A DNA stretch of 46,842 nucleotides from Desulfobacteraceae bacterium (GCA_004796375.1 QZLA01000187.1:1-46842), one strand, 5' to 3'. Counted from the first letter of the stretch, positions 1 through 8,699 are shown. Notes: generated from the sequence alone by a model not told the origin. A program made the numbers and translations.

Positions 1-454
1 CAAAAATCCCGGCAGCATCCTCATTGAATGAGCCCCGCTGATTCTGGGCCACACAGCTGCCGTGGGAACGGTTCCCGTTATCCCACCTCACCTGGCTGAA
101 ACAGGTTCGGAAGACATTCAGGTCACCTACCGAGAGCAGTGACTCCATAGTGGTGCCCCCTGCCCGTTGCCAGAAACCATTGGGGGTGGGCACCAGGTTC
201 CCGCTCCTGAAATGCGTTTCGTAACTGCTCTGGGAGAGGTTCTTGAACTGGTTGTAATTGGTGAAGTTGCCGCCAAGTTCACTTGCCCCTCCGTACAGGA
301 AGATCATGATGGTCTGGGGCTGGTTGGCGGCATATACGGATGGATTGAACACCACGTCATCTATTGGCGCTGCTTTTACAGTTGAGGGAAACCCCGGCAG
401 CAGGCAACAGGCCCCGGCCCTTAAAGACAATGATAAAAATTTTCGCCGGTTCAT
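1..454 (-). CDS. DUF1501-like Tat-exported protein, partial (3' end outside window)
   Basis: I translated this open frame by hand; it starts at ATG 454-452 and stays open to the left edge (151 codons). The start overlaps the stop of the upstream gene (TAATG), so the two are translationally coupled. The N-terminus begins MNRRKFLSLSLRAG, a twin-arginine motif (RRKFL) followed by a hydrophobic stretch ending near PSTVKAAP, so Tat export is likely. Just after it comes QTIMIFLYGGASELGG, which resembles the opening strand of DUF1501 (alkaline phosphatase superfamily) proteins. DUF1501 genes typically sit next to DUF1800 genes, which fits the neighbour. Function is unknown in general. The family call rests on the N-terminal third and on context only. 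Confidence 0.7.
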   Translation of the reverse strand, partial: MNRRKFLSLSLRAGACCLLPGFPSTVKAAPIDDVVFNPSVYAANQPQTIMIFLYGGASELGGNFTNYNQFKNLSQSSYETHFRSGNLVPTPNGFWQRAGGTTMESLLSVGDLNVFRTCFSQVRWDNGNRSHGSCVAQNQRGSFNEDAAGIF

Positions 455-2193
455 TATTGCACCTCCTGGAATCGGTAGAATTCGGTCAAACGCGACATAT
501 AGTCAAAAACATCCTCTGCCGCATTCTCACGGGTGTAGTAGCAGCCCGGCTTATCTTCATCCATACGGTTGAAATTATAGCCCCACAAATACCCTCCGTG
601 TTCCGAATCCAGCATGTTTCGGATGAACATGTCACGTTCCGCTGCAGTTGGATTCCTGTGGATCATGAAATTAAACAGGTAATTGATAAAGGATGTCAAC
701 GTCTCAATAGGGTTCAACTCTATGTAGGTGAAATAATCCTCGGACAGCACCTGTGCCGACCGCCACCCGTAGTTGCTATACCCTAAGTAATCGTTTTCCT
801 CTTCTGTGCCGCACACATTTCGAATCAGGACCCGCTCCCGGATAAACTTGTGATATTCGGCAAAGGAGATGGTATCAAGCGGCACCCGGTCCAGCTTGCC
901 AAGCTTGTACTTCATGGTCGCCTGGTTCATGTCGCTGAGTTCTTCTGTCAAAGTAGAGAATGAATATTGATGATGTTTGTAATTCAGTTTTTTGACCAGC
1001 GAATAAAACATCTCCTCGGCACTCTTGACCCTGCTGGTATGCAGCAGATACTCTTCGGAAAATACGATCTGCACCAGGATGTCCTGCCAGGTTTCGGGCT
1101 GGCTCTGCACAATGGCGGCGGTGATCTGAGCCTTCTGGGCCTCCCCGTGCTCAAGGAAGAAAAAATCCACCAGCCTGCGTGTCACACCTTCATGGAATCC
1201 ATCTGACTTGACCAGCTCCCGGTAGAAATCAAACCCCGTGGTCACCCAGGTATCAAACAGATACTGGGGGACGGTATTCTCGTTGAGCCCGATCACCAGG
1301 GTGTCCCCGTCCTCGTCCAGGTACCAGTTCTGCAGGGTTCTGGCCGCCCTGGGCACATGGGCGTCTGCGAAATCAAAGGCATAGATCTCCAGCATCTCGC
1401 GGCCGTTATCCTCGGGGCTGCGGAAACGACGCCAGTTGTTGGAATCGGTCATGTGGAGATAGGTGGAATAACGCATGCCGATGTCGTCATTCATATCAAT
1501 AACCAGCCAGTTGTACACACTGGCCACGTTGGGGTAGTGGGTGGAATCCAGCTCATAGGCCGGCGAAAACAGGATGGTCTGGGTCAGGATATACGCCATC
1601 CAGTTGTGAAGATAATGCCGGTCCAGGTGCTCCATGGCATAAAACCGTGCAAGGATATCATACACCTCGTTGACCGCATAGTCACTGTGGTAGTAGCGCG
1701 CCTCATCCCGTATTTCCACTTCCACCGCCACCATGTCATTGGTCTCTTCCATCAGTCCTTTTCGCACGTTGCACAGGAATCGCCTGGCGTTAATTTTTTC
1801 CAGGAGCACATCTTCAGGGTAGCCGAAAAACAGTGTGCTTAAAAGCTTGTCTGCCACCTTTCGACGATCAGAGAGGGACAGCCGGTTGAAGTCAAGGTCT
1901 GACAGCTGGGCCAGCCCGTATTTCCGGTGGGACATATCCGGGCTGAAGTAGTACAGTCCCAGATACTGCAGGCCATATTTCGGGTCGCTGTCCCTGTAAC
2001 TGATCGGGCAGCAGGCCGGGCTGCCAGCGATGATTGACGGCAGGAGAGTCAAAATATCATCTTCTTCTGCCGGTTCCTGGGCCTGGATCGGGTCCCAGTG
2101 TCCAGCAGCAAGGGTCATGCCCAATGCGACAAAAAGGATCAGCAGGACAGTGATCTTTTTTTCACGCCCGGGCCTGGTCAGTAACATATGCAT
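454..2193 (-). CDS. DUF1800-like exported protein
   Basis: A protein of about 579 residues with an N-terminal hydrophobic segment (LLILFVALGMTLAAG) consistent with a signal peptide or anchor. The C-terminal half contains IVFSEEYLLHTSRVKSAEEM and NPTAAERDMFIRNML, which resemble the DUF1800 pattern of a serine-Glu-Phe/Tyr segment followed by a K-[ST]-P/A-E-E-x-F helix. The N-terminal half is divergent and I do not recognise it. A GTG (2196), an ATG (2193) and another ATG (2187) all follow the SD GGAGG at 2202-2198; I chose ATG 2193 because GTG leaves only 1 nt of spacing. It is coupled by a TAATG overlap to the DUF1501-like gene, the usual pairing for these families. The biochemical role is not known. 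Confidence is good for the gene and moderate for the family. Confidence 0.65.
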   Translation of the reverse strand: MHMLLTRPGREKKITVLLILFVALGMTLAAGHWDPIQAQEPAEEDDILTLLPSIIAGSPACCPISYRDSDPKYGLQYLGLYYFSPDMSHRKYGLAQLSDLDFNRLSLSDRRKVADKLLSTLFFGYPEDVLLEKINARRFLCNVRKGLMEETNDMVAVEVEIRDEARYYHSDYAVNEVYDILARFYAMEHLDRHYLHNWMAYILTQTILFSPAYELDSTHYPNVASVYNWLVIDMNDDIGMRYSTYLHMTDSNNWRRFRSPEDNGREMLEIYAFDFADAHVPRAARTLQNWYLDEDGDTLVIGLNENTVPQYLFDTWVTTGFDFYRELVKSDGFHEGVTRRLVDFFFLEHGEAQKAQITAAIVQSQPETWQDILVQIVFSEEYLLHTSRVKSAEEMFYSLVKKLNYKHHQYSFSTLTEELSDMNQATMKYKLGKLDRVPLDTISFAEYHKFIRERVLIRNVCGTEEENDYLGYSNYGWRSAQVLSEDYFTYIELNPIETLTSFINYLFNFMIHRNPTAAERDMFIRNMLDSEHGGYLWGYNFNRMDEDKPGCYYTRENAAEDVFDYMSRLTEFYRFQEVQ

Positions 2194-2196
2194 CAC

Positions 2197-2582
2197 ACCT
2201 CCAAATTAACTCATTTATAACGGGGGTGACTGCCGGGGGGGATCTCTGATGATCCCGGAAGGGGAGCGGGTCGTTGAAACAACAAGAGGGAGCCCCGATC
2301 AAGTCGTTATCGTTTCCCCCTCAAAGCTGATCAACAAAGGACAGGACATTGGATTCTGTCTTGTTGAACCGTACTTACCGGTCATTAAACCACACCTGGA
2401 ATCGATAATCAACCCCTCCTGATGTTAAAAAAACATGAGCGGTGGAAGGATAATGGCTTCAAACAAGCAGCAACGACTCCGTTACGGCATCACAATACTA
2501 GGACTTTCGAATGGAAATGAGAACGTATCTGTGTTACTGTCCATTCAGTTGATATGATAAACAGACAACTGAGGCACCAACC
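2197..2582. other. Intergenic region between divergent DUF1800-like gene and tdh
   Basis: A non-coding stretch of 386 bases separating divergent genes, so it must hold promoters for both directions. A short hairpin, GGGATC-TCTGAT-GATCCC (2239-2256), would lie in the leader of the minus-strand gene. Near tdh there is a TATGAT hexamer inside an inverted repeat, listed separately. I see no RNA gene and no convincing open frame. Confidence 0.6.
2545..2572 (+). promoter_or_regulatory. Inverted repeat flanking a -10-like hexamer upstream of tdh
   Basis: TCAGTTG (2545-2551) and CAACTGA (2566-2572) are perfect 7-bp inverted arms with a 14-nt spacer. The spacer contains TATGAT (2553-2558), a five-of-six match to a sigma-70 -10 box, although I see no good -35. 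The right arm overlaps the GAGG ribosome binding site (2571-2574) of tdh. It could be an operator straddling the -10 or, if transcription starts further upstream, a hairpin hiding the SD. Confidence 0.35.
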
Positions 2583-3620
2583 ATGAAAACAATGAAAGCA
2601 CTGGTAAAATCGAAACCGGAAAAGGGGCTCTGGCTTGAAGAGGTTCCCATCCCCAGAATCGATCACAATGACGTGCTCATCAAGATAGAGAAAACCGCCA
2701 TATGCGGGACGGATGTCCACATCTACAACTGGGACGCCTGGTCCCAGAAAACCATCCCGGTTCCCATGCATATCGGGCATGAATTCGTCGGGACCATTGA
2801 ACAGGTGGGAAGCCATGTCAAGGATTTCAAACCCGGGGACCTGGTTTCCGGAGAGGGGCACCTGATCTGCGGACATTGCCGGAACTGTCTGGCCGGCCGG
2901 CGTCACCTGTGTATGGACACCCAGGGGGTGGGGGTCAACCGACCCGGTGCGTTTGCCCAGTACCTGGCCATCCCGGTGACCAATGTCTGGTATTGTGACC
3001 CAACCATCCCCAAAGATATCCTGGCCTGTTTTGACCCTTTGGGAAACGCCACCCATACCGCCCTTTCATTTGATGTGCTTGGCGAGGATATCCTGATTAC
3101 AGGCGCCGGGCCCATCGGATGCATGGCCGCTGCCATTGCCAAACATGCCGGCGCCCGCTTTGTGGTGGTCACCGATATCAACCCCTACCGCCTTGATCTG
3201 GCACAAAAAGCCGGTGCAACACTTGCCGTCGATGTGACCCGCACCGACCTTAAGGATGTTCAGAAACAGCTGGGTATGAAAGAGGGGTTTGATGTGGCCA
3301 TGGAGATGTCGGGCAGCCCTGCCGCATTAAATTCCATCCTCGAAAACATGTGTCACGGGGGCAAAATCGCAATGTTGGGAATCATGCCGGACCACACCGA
3401 GATTGACTGGAATACCGTGGTGTTCAACATGCTCACCATAAAAGGCATTTACGGCCGCGAGATGTATGAAACCTGGTATAAAATGACCTCCATGCTGCAG
3501 ACCGGACTTGACATCACCCCGCTAATCACCCATAAGTTTAACTATACCGAATATGAAACAGGTTTTGAAATCATGTCATCCGGAAAATCCGGAAAGGTGA
3601 TACTGGATTGGAACATCTAA
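2583..3620 (+). CDS. tdh: L-threonine 3-dehydrogenase
   Basis: Zinc-dependent medium-chain dehydrogenase that oxidises L-threonine to 2-amino-3-oxobutyrate with NAD+, in the cytosol. At 345 residues it matches the family length. Visible features: the catalytic zinc/proton-relay segment ICGTDVH (Cys41, Thr43, His46), the IGHE zinc/active-site motif, the four-cysteine structural zinc lobe [15 protein letters not shown], and a Rossmann [10 protein letters not shown] motif around residue 175. The next gene, 23 bases downstream, is kbl, which consumes the unstable product, so the two form the standard threonine-to-glycine operon. The start is ATG 2583 after GAGG with 8 nt spacing; a second in-frame ATG (2592) lacks an SD. 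Xylitol/sorbitol dehydrogenase was considered but the kbl pairing and sequence favour Tdh. Confidence 0.95.
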   Translation: MKTMKALVKSKPEKGLWLEEVPIPRIDHNDVLIKIEKTAICGTDVHIYNWDAWSQKTIPVPMHIGHEFVGTIEQVGSHVKDFKPGDLVSGEGHLICGHCRNCLAGRRHLCMDTQGVGVNRPGAFAQYLAIPVTNVWYCDPTIPKDILACFDPLGNATHTALSFDVLGEDILITGAGPIGCMAAAIAKHAGARFVVVTDINPYRLDLAQKAGATLAVDVTRTDLKDVQKQLGMKEGFDVAMEMSGSPAALNSILENMCHGGKIAMLGIMPDHTEIDWNTVVFNMLTIKGIYGREMYETWYKMTSMLQTGLDITPLITHKFNYTEYETGFEIMSSGKSGKVILDWNI

Positions 3621-3643
3621 ATTTGTAACTCTCAGGAGCGTTT

Positions 3644-4873
3644 ATGTCTACTGATAAGCTTGATATTTCACTGGCCAATGAACTTTACGTACTGAAAAAC
3701 GAAGGACGGGCAAAGATCCCGGAACGAATCATCACCGCGTATACCCCCCCGAAAAATGGATTCGGCCCCCGATATCGTCTCAAGGGATCTAATCAGTCTT
3801 TTATCCGGCTCAATTCCAACTCTTATCTCTCGCTCTCCTGTCATCCCGAACTGATCAAAGCCGCAGACCAGGCTACCCATGAATTTGGCGTGGGCCCGGG
3901 AGCCGTCCGGTTCATTGACGGCACCTTCAGCTACCATGATCAGCTTGAACGGCGTGTGGCTAAATTTGTCGGAAAACCCGCGGCCAAGATATTCAACTCC
4001 GCCTACACATCCAACTGCGGACTGGCCCTTTCGATCTCCGGTAAAAAAACCCACTGGATCGGGGACCAGCTGAACCACAACAGCATCATCCGGGCCATGC
4101 GCATCACCAATATCCCCCGGGAGAACAAAGGGATATTCAAACACAATGATATGGGAGACCTGAGACACTGCCTGGATGAGGTCCGCCCCGACATTGAACG
4201 GGTGATCGTCGTATTTGACGGGATCTTCAGTATGAGAGGAGACTATGCCCCCATCGACCAGATCCAAGAGATCTGCGCTGAATACGATGCCAGATTCAAG
4301 GACGGGGTGATCACTGTGGTGGATGACTCCCACGGCATCGGCGCCTATGGAGACACCGGCAGGGGAACGCCGGATTTCTGCAACAGCCAGCCCGATATCA
4401 TTGTGGGAACCTTTGGCAAGGCCTTTGGTGTGAACGGCGGATTTATTGCCGGCAGCGATACCATTATTGAGTCGGTGCGCCAAAAAGCAGATACCTATAT
4501 TTATACCAACCCACTGAGTGTTGCCGACTGTGCCGCTGCGAGCAAAGCCCTGGATATCTGCGACAGTGAAGAGGGTCAGCAATTGCTTGCACACCTCAGA
4601 GAGCGGACCCATCAGTTCAGACAGGGGCTTGAAGACCTGGGATTTGAATCGATTCCCGGCCCCCATCCGGTGGTTCCCCTGATGGTCAGGGACACACAAA
4701 AGACCCATGATCTTGTCCAATACCTGTTTGAGCAGGGGGTTCTGGTGGTTGGACTCACCTTCCCGGTGGTTCCCCGGGGAGACGAAACCATCCGTTTCCA
4801 GATCAATGCCGCCCATACACCGGCAGATATCAACTATGTTCTTGACGTGCTAAAACAATTTAAACACAGGTGA
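3644..4873 (+). CDS. kbl: Glycine C-acetyltransferase (2-amino-3-ketobutyrate CoA ligase)
   Basis: PLP-dependent alpha-oxoamine synthase that cleaves 2-amino-3-oxobutyrate with CoA to glycine and acetyl-CoA. At 409 residues it is close to the usual size of about 400. The PLP-binding lysine is Lys259 in GTFGKAFG; the cofactor-contacting VVDDSHGIGAYG motif is at 225-236, and the substrate-loop segment NSNSYLSLSCHPEL is near the N-terminus. The start is ATG 3644 after an AGGAG-type SD (ctcaggagcgttt). It is the second gene of the tdh operon and its stop lies 4 nt before the response-regulator start, so all three genes are probably cotranscribed. Related synthases (BioF, HemA, serine palmitoyltransferase) are less likely given the tdh neighbour. 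Confidence 0.93.
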   Translation: MSTDKLDISLANELYVLKNEGRAKIPERIITAYTPPKNGFGPRYRLKGSNQSFIRLNSNSYLSLSCHPELIKAADQATHEFGVGPGAVRFIDGTFSYHDQLERRVAKFVGKPAAKIFNSAYTSNCGLALSISGKKTHWIGDQLNHNSIIRAMRITNIPRENKGIFKHNDMGDLRHCLDEVRPDIERVIVVFDGIFSMRGDYAPIDQIQEICAEYDARFKDGVITVVDDSHGIGAYGDTGRGTPDFCNSQPDIIVGTFGKAFGVNGGFIAGSDTIIESVRQKADTYIYTNPLSVADCAAASKALDICDSEEGQQLLAHLRERTHQFRQGLEDLGFESIPGPHPVVPLMVRDTQKTHDLVQYLFEQGVLVVGLTFPVVPRGDETIRFQINAAHTPADINYVLDVLKQFKHR

Positions 4874-4877
4874 ATAC

Positions 4878-5402
4878 ATGAATAAAGCAGATATCCTGGC
4901 CGGAAAGAAGATACTGGTCGTCGATGATGAACCGGACATCCTGGAGACCCTGAGCGAACTTCTGGATATGTGCGAGGTGGATACCGCCTCCTCTTTTCTG
5001 GAGGCAGTCACGCTTCTCAAGAAAAATGTGTATCACCTGGCAATCCTCGACATCATGGGTGTAAAGGGATATGATCTGCTGGAGGCAACCTGTAAGCTTA
5101 ATATTCCTTCCATCATGCTGACCGCCCATGCCCTGAGCCCCGACAACCTGAAAAAATCCATAGAGATGGGCGCCAATGCCTATGTACCCAAGGATAAGAT
5201 GGTGGATATCACCACTTTTGTAGAAGATATTCTGGCTACAAAACAGAAGGGAAAGCCTGCCAACCTCAAATGGTTCTCCAACTTAAGACCGGTATTTGAT
5301 AAATTTTTCGGAAACCGGTGGCGCGATGAAGACAGGAACTTCTGGGATGAATTTGATAAGAAGTACCTGGACTCCCGTGATGACGTCCAGAAAATGACCT
5401 GA
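4878..5402 (+). CDS. Stand-alone receiver protein with conserved C-terminal tail
   Basis: A 174-residue response regulator without a DNA-binding or enzymatic output domain. The receiver spans residues 10-122: acidic pair Asp16/Asp17, phospho-acceptor Asp58 in AILDIMGVKGYDLL, Thr82 in MLTAHA and Lys105 in YVPKD. The loop after Asp58 is shorter than usual and lacks the common Met-Pro. After the receiver comes a tail (Trp132-Tyr163) beginning WFSNLRPVFDK that is nearly identical to the end of the UspA-receiver fusion at 17424-18332. It starts 4 nt after kbl, so it is probably part of the threonine degradation operon. It converges with a small histidine kinase gene, stop to stop, only 10 bases apart; that kinase is a candidate partner. 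Output is unknown; the tail may be the effector surface. Confidence 0.88.
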   Translation: MNKADILAGKKILVVDDEPDILETLSELLDMCEVDTASSFLEAVTLLKKNVYHLAILDIMGVKGYDLLEATCKLNIPSIMLTAHALSPDNLKKSIEMGANAYVPKDKMVDITTFVEDILATKQKGKPANLKWFSNLRPVFDKFFGNRWRDEDRNFWDEFDKKYLDSRDDVQKMT

Positions 5403-5412
5403 TACACCCGGC

Positions 5413-6165
5413 CTAAATCGGAATTTTGACGATAAACTCGGCCCCTTTGCCGTCATCGCTTTCAAGGATCAACTCTCCGCCCATATCCCTGAGCAGGACC
5501 ATTACCCCGGCAAGTCCGAGGCCATGGCTCCGGATGGCACTGTCAATGGGCACCCCCCCACTGAAATAGGTTTGAAAAATCCGCTGGTGATCCACCGGCG
5601 GGATGCCCTTGCCGTCATCTTTTACACGAAACACCAGACATTGCTGCTCAATACAACCGGCGATTTCAATCCAGTTTGCGCGGTGTTTGAACGCATTGGT
5701 GACCAGGTTTCTCAGAATCTGGCGGACTTTGGCTTCATCCTGGTGGACCGTGGTTTGCCAGGTTTCCCTGTTAAAGCAAAGGATCAACCCGCTGGAGTGA
5801 ACGCATTGGCAGAGCTCTTCATAGGATTCGATCTGCCGGATGATATCGGATATATTGGCGTTAGAGAGATCAAATACCTCCATGAGTACAGATATCACCA
5901 GAGACGATACCAAAAAGTCACTGGTAATCATCACCCCCTCTCTAGAGCGTCCCAACTCAAGGGCATCATTCACCAGACGCTGCGTGGTCAGGGTATTTCG
6001 TAATATCCGTTTGAGAACCTTGACCTGCTTTTCCGTCAAAGGTCCGTAGGAATCCTGACGGTTAAGCAGGGATTTTGCGCCGGCATCAATTACCGAGATG
6101 GGAACTTTGAGGTCATGGATCAGCAATTCTGTTTTAATGGTCTGGTCAGGTAATTTTTTACTCAT
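5413..6165 (-). CDS. Small cytosolic sensor histidine kinase
   Basis: A 250-residue kinase core with no membrane segment and no recognisable sensor domain. The H-box is at the very start, IHDLKVPISVI with His17 as the likely phosphorylated residue. The ATPase domain follows: N-box QILRNLVTNAFKH, G1 box DDGKGIPPV and G2 box SHGLGLAGV, ending in a typical ESDDGKGAEFIVKIPI strand pair. Without a sensor it probably reads its input through protein contacts, or simply acts as a relay. The gene converges on the receiver gene at 4878-5402 with 10 bases between stops, and is divergent from the PAS-GAF kinase at 6333. Pairing with either receiver protein in this window is inference. Confidence 0.87.
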   Translation of the reverse strand: MSKKLPDQTIKTELLIHDLKVPISVIDAGAKSLLNRQDSYGPLTEKQVKVLKRILRNTLTTQRLVNDALELGRSREGVMITSDFLVSSLVISVLMEVFDLSNANISDIIRQIESYEELCQCVHSSGLILCFNRETWQTTVHQDEAKVRQILRNLVTNAFKHRANWIEIAGCIEQQCLVFRVKDDGKGIPPVDHQRIFQTYFSGGVPIDSAIRSHGLGLAGVMVLLRDMGGELILESDDGKGAEFIVKIPI

Positions 6166-6234
6166 CGATTAAAACCCTTGCAATTTAACCCAATCATCAT
6201 ATAATTGATTTCAGCTTTTGATCAATCGTCTCAT

Positions 6235-6268
6235 AAAAGCTTGGTTTCGGCCCAAAAGCATGGTTTCG
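6235..6268. repeat. Tandem 15-bp direct repeat in divergent kinase promoter region
   Basis: AAAAGCTTGGTTTCG (6235-6249) and AAAAGCATGGTTTCG (6254-6268) match at 14 of 15 positions, with starts 19 bp apart, close to two helical turns. They lie between the divergent kinase genes (starts at 6165 and 6333). Direct repeats with this spacing are often binding sites for a dimeric or phosphorylated regulator, but no known consensus is recognised. Confidence 0.45.
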
Positions 6269-6332
6269 AACCGAACGGTCCTAATGTTATACGGGGAACA
6301 ATGAGTCTTGTAAAGTCTTTTGGAGCTTTTTT

Positions 6333-8699
6333 ATGAACAGTGATGACCGCCGTTTAGAGGCGCTGGAAAAGCGAATACAGGAACTTGAAACCCAGAACCG
6401 CACACTGAACACCATCATATACCAAGCACCGATCCCCATCTTTGTCATTGATGAAAATCACAAAATTACCCATTTTAACAGGGCCTGCGAAGAGCTGACC
6501 GGATACCGGGCCCAGGAGATGATCGGAACCGAAAATCAGTGGAAAGCGTTCTACTCCAATAAAAGACCGGTCATGGCTGACCTGATCATTACCGATCCCA
6601 CCGATGATCAAATCAACCTACATTACGGCCCGAAATTCCATAAAGCCCTGCAGGAGCAGGGCCGTTACGCGGCGAGCGATTTTTTCCCGGACCTTGGAGA
6701 GGCGGGCAAATGGTTGTTTTTCACTGCCGCACCCATTGAGGATATCCATCATAATATCGTGGGTGCCGTGGAAACCCTGCAGGACGTCACGGTTGAAAAA
6801 AACGCGGAAAGTGCCACCCGGGAGTTGAACCGGCGGTACAAAATGATCCTGGAGTTTGTCCCCTACCCCATTATTGTCTATGATCGGGATGGATTGGTCA
6901 CCTATGTCAACCCGTCCTTTACCTCCACCTTTGGATGGACCCTTGAGGAGCTTGTGGGTAACCAAGTGCCTTTTGTGCCGGACCATCTTGAAAAAGAAAC
7001 CCATGCCATGCTTGGCAAATTCATAGAAAACAAGGCCCTCCCACGATATGAAACCCAGCGGCTCACAAAGGACGGTCAGCTTCTGGATGTGGTTCTCTGG
7101 GCAGCTTCCTATGCCAGGAACCGGGCCGAGAATACGGAAAACGTTGTCATTTTAAGGGACATCACACGGGAAAAACGCCTGGCTGCCAATAATACAACCA
7201 TACTCCGCATCAGCCGGAACCTGCCGGAATACCCGGAGCTGTCCGACCTGATGAACTATATCACCAAGGAGGTTAAAGAGCTTCTCAGGACCGAAGGGGC
7301 CCTGGTATTGATCTATGATGAATTCAAAGATGAATTTTTCTTTCTGGGGGCATCCTATGATGACAGCGATACTGAGGAACGGGTGAAAGAGGTCCGGTTC
7401 GGCGCCGACCAGGTCCTGGCCGGCCAGGTATTAAGGACAGGGGAGCCTGCCATGCTGGATGATACGGACGATTCCCGGCAGCAATACCCGGAACGAGACC
7501 AGAAACTGGGGTACACCACCCGCAGCCTGCTTGAAGTCCCGATCCGCAGCGAGGGACGTATTATCGGCGTGCTGTGTGCCATCAATAAGAAAAATGGTGT
7601 CTTTAACGAAAATGACACCGAACTGATGACCATGATTGCCGGAACAGCCGCCATCTCAATTGAAAATGCACGCTTTTCCGAAGAAGTGAAAAAGGCATAC
7701 CGGGAAGTGGCCTCCATGAACCGGGCCAAAGGCAAAGCCATCAATCATCTCTCCCATGAACTGAAAACACCGGTGGCGGTCCTCACGGGATCACTGAACA
7801 TCCTGAGAAAAAAACTGGAATCCCTGCCGGTTGAAAAATGGGAAAAGACCCTTGGTCGTATCGAGCGAAACCTGGACCGCATTGTGGATATCCAGGGTGA
7901 AGTGGCAGATATTATGCAGGATAAGACTTACTCTGCCCAGCGGATGCTGATCAAGATGCTCGAGGTCTGTCAGGACGAACTTGAAACCATGATAGAGGAC
8001 CGGTCCGGGGATGCCGGTACAATCCTCGACGGGATCCATACCCTCATTGATGAGAAGTTCGGGCCCAGGGACCTGGTGCACCAACTGATCGATTTTGGCG
8101 ACTTGCTCAAACATCGGCTGGACCGGATCAAACAGCAAAGCCATTTTAGGAATCTTGACATTTCCCTTCACTTGGACCGTGATCTGCCCGAAATTCTCAT
8201 GCCCGTTGATATTGTGACCAAAATCATTGACGGACTGGTCAAGAATGCCATCGAGAACACACCGGATCTGGGCAAAATTGATATCCATACGTCCCGTTCC
8301 GGCAAAGGCCTTCTGTTCCTTGTACACGATTTCGGCGTGGGCATTGAAGAGGATGCCCAGAATAACATCTTTGAAGGCTTTTTTTCCACACAGGATACCC
8401 TGCTGTACTCCACCAAAACCCCGTTTTCATTTAATGCAGGCGGCAAGGGGGCGGACCTGTTGAGAATGAAAATTTTCTCAGAACGGCTGGGGTTTTCCCT
8501 GAACATGGAATCCAGGCGGTGCCGATACCTGGCCAAGGATCCTGAAGCGGCTTGTCCGGGTGACATCGGCCAGTGTCCGTTCGTGGAAAACATCACCGGA
8601 TGCCACCAATCCGGGCATTCTGAATTTTTTGTTTTTTTCCCTGCCGCAGCGGCCAGTGCGGGCCACGCAGCCCCAAAAAAAATAAAAAAAAGTCTTTGA
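6333..8699 (+). CDS. PAS-PAS-GAF sensor histidine kinase
   Basis: A soluble multi-domain kinase of 788 residues. A short N-terminal coiled coil (residues 5-22) leads to PAS1 (about 25-150, ending in the PAC-type segment VGAVETLQDVT), PAS2 (about 168-290), GAF (about 296-450), an H-box NHLSHELKTPVAV with His475, and a HATPase domain with N-box GLVKNAIEN and G1 box HDFGVGIEED; the G2 region is modified (GGKGADLLRMKI). Near the end four cysteines, Cys730, Cys741, Cys748 and Cys757, are inserted in the ATPase domain, suggesting metal or redox input. No membrane segments, so it senses an internal signal. The SD GGAG (about 6321) precedes ATG 6333. Its stop overlaps the -35 box of the next promoter. 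Confidence 0.9.
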   Translation: MNSDDRRLEALEKRIQELETQNRTLNTIIYQAPIPIFVIDENHKITHFNRACEELTGYRAQEMIGTENQWKAFYSNKRPVMADLIITDPTDDQINLHYGPKFHKALQEQGRYAASDFFPDLGEAGKWLFFTAAPIEDIHHNIVGAVETLQDVTVEKNAESATRELNRRYKMILEFVPYPIIVYDRDGLVTYVNPSFTSTFGWTLEELVGNQVPFVPDHLEKETHAMLGKFIENKALPRYETQRLTKDGQLLDVVLWAASYARNRAENTENVVILRDITREKRLAANNTTILRISRNLPEYPELSDLMNYITKEVKELLRTEGALVLIYDEFKDEFFFLGASYDDSDTEERVKEVRFGADQVLAGQVLRTGEPAMLDDTDDSRQQYPERDQKLGYTTRSLLEVPIRSEGRIIGVLCAINKKNGVFNENDTELMTMIAGTAAISIENARFSEEVKKAYREVASMNRAKGKAINHLSHELKTPVAVLTGSLNILRKKLESLPVEKWEKTLGRIERNLDRIVDIQGEVADIMQDKTYSAQRMLIKMLEVCQDELETMIEDRSGDAGTILDGIHTLIDEKFGPRDLVHQLIDFGDLLKHRLDRIKQQSHFRNLDISLHLDRDLPEILMPVDIVTKIIDGLVKNAIENTPDLGKIDIHTSRSGKGLLFLVHDFGVGIEEDAQNNIFEGFFSTQDTLLYSTKTPFSFNAGGKGADLLRMKIFSERLGFSLNMESRRCRYLAKDPEAACPGDIGQCPFVENITGCHQSGHSEFFVFFPAAAASAGHAAPKKIKKSL

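Noticed and set aside
3668-4816. Long open frame (382 codons) antisense to kbl
   Set aside because: Complementary-strand shadow of a well-supported gene; no SD and no family resemblance.
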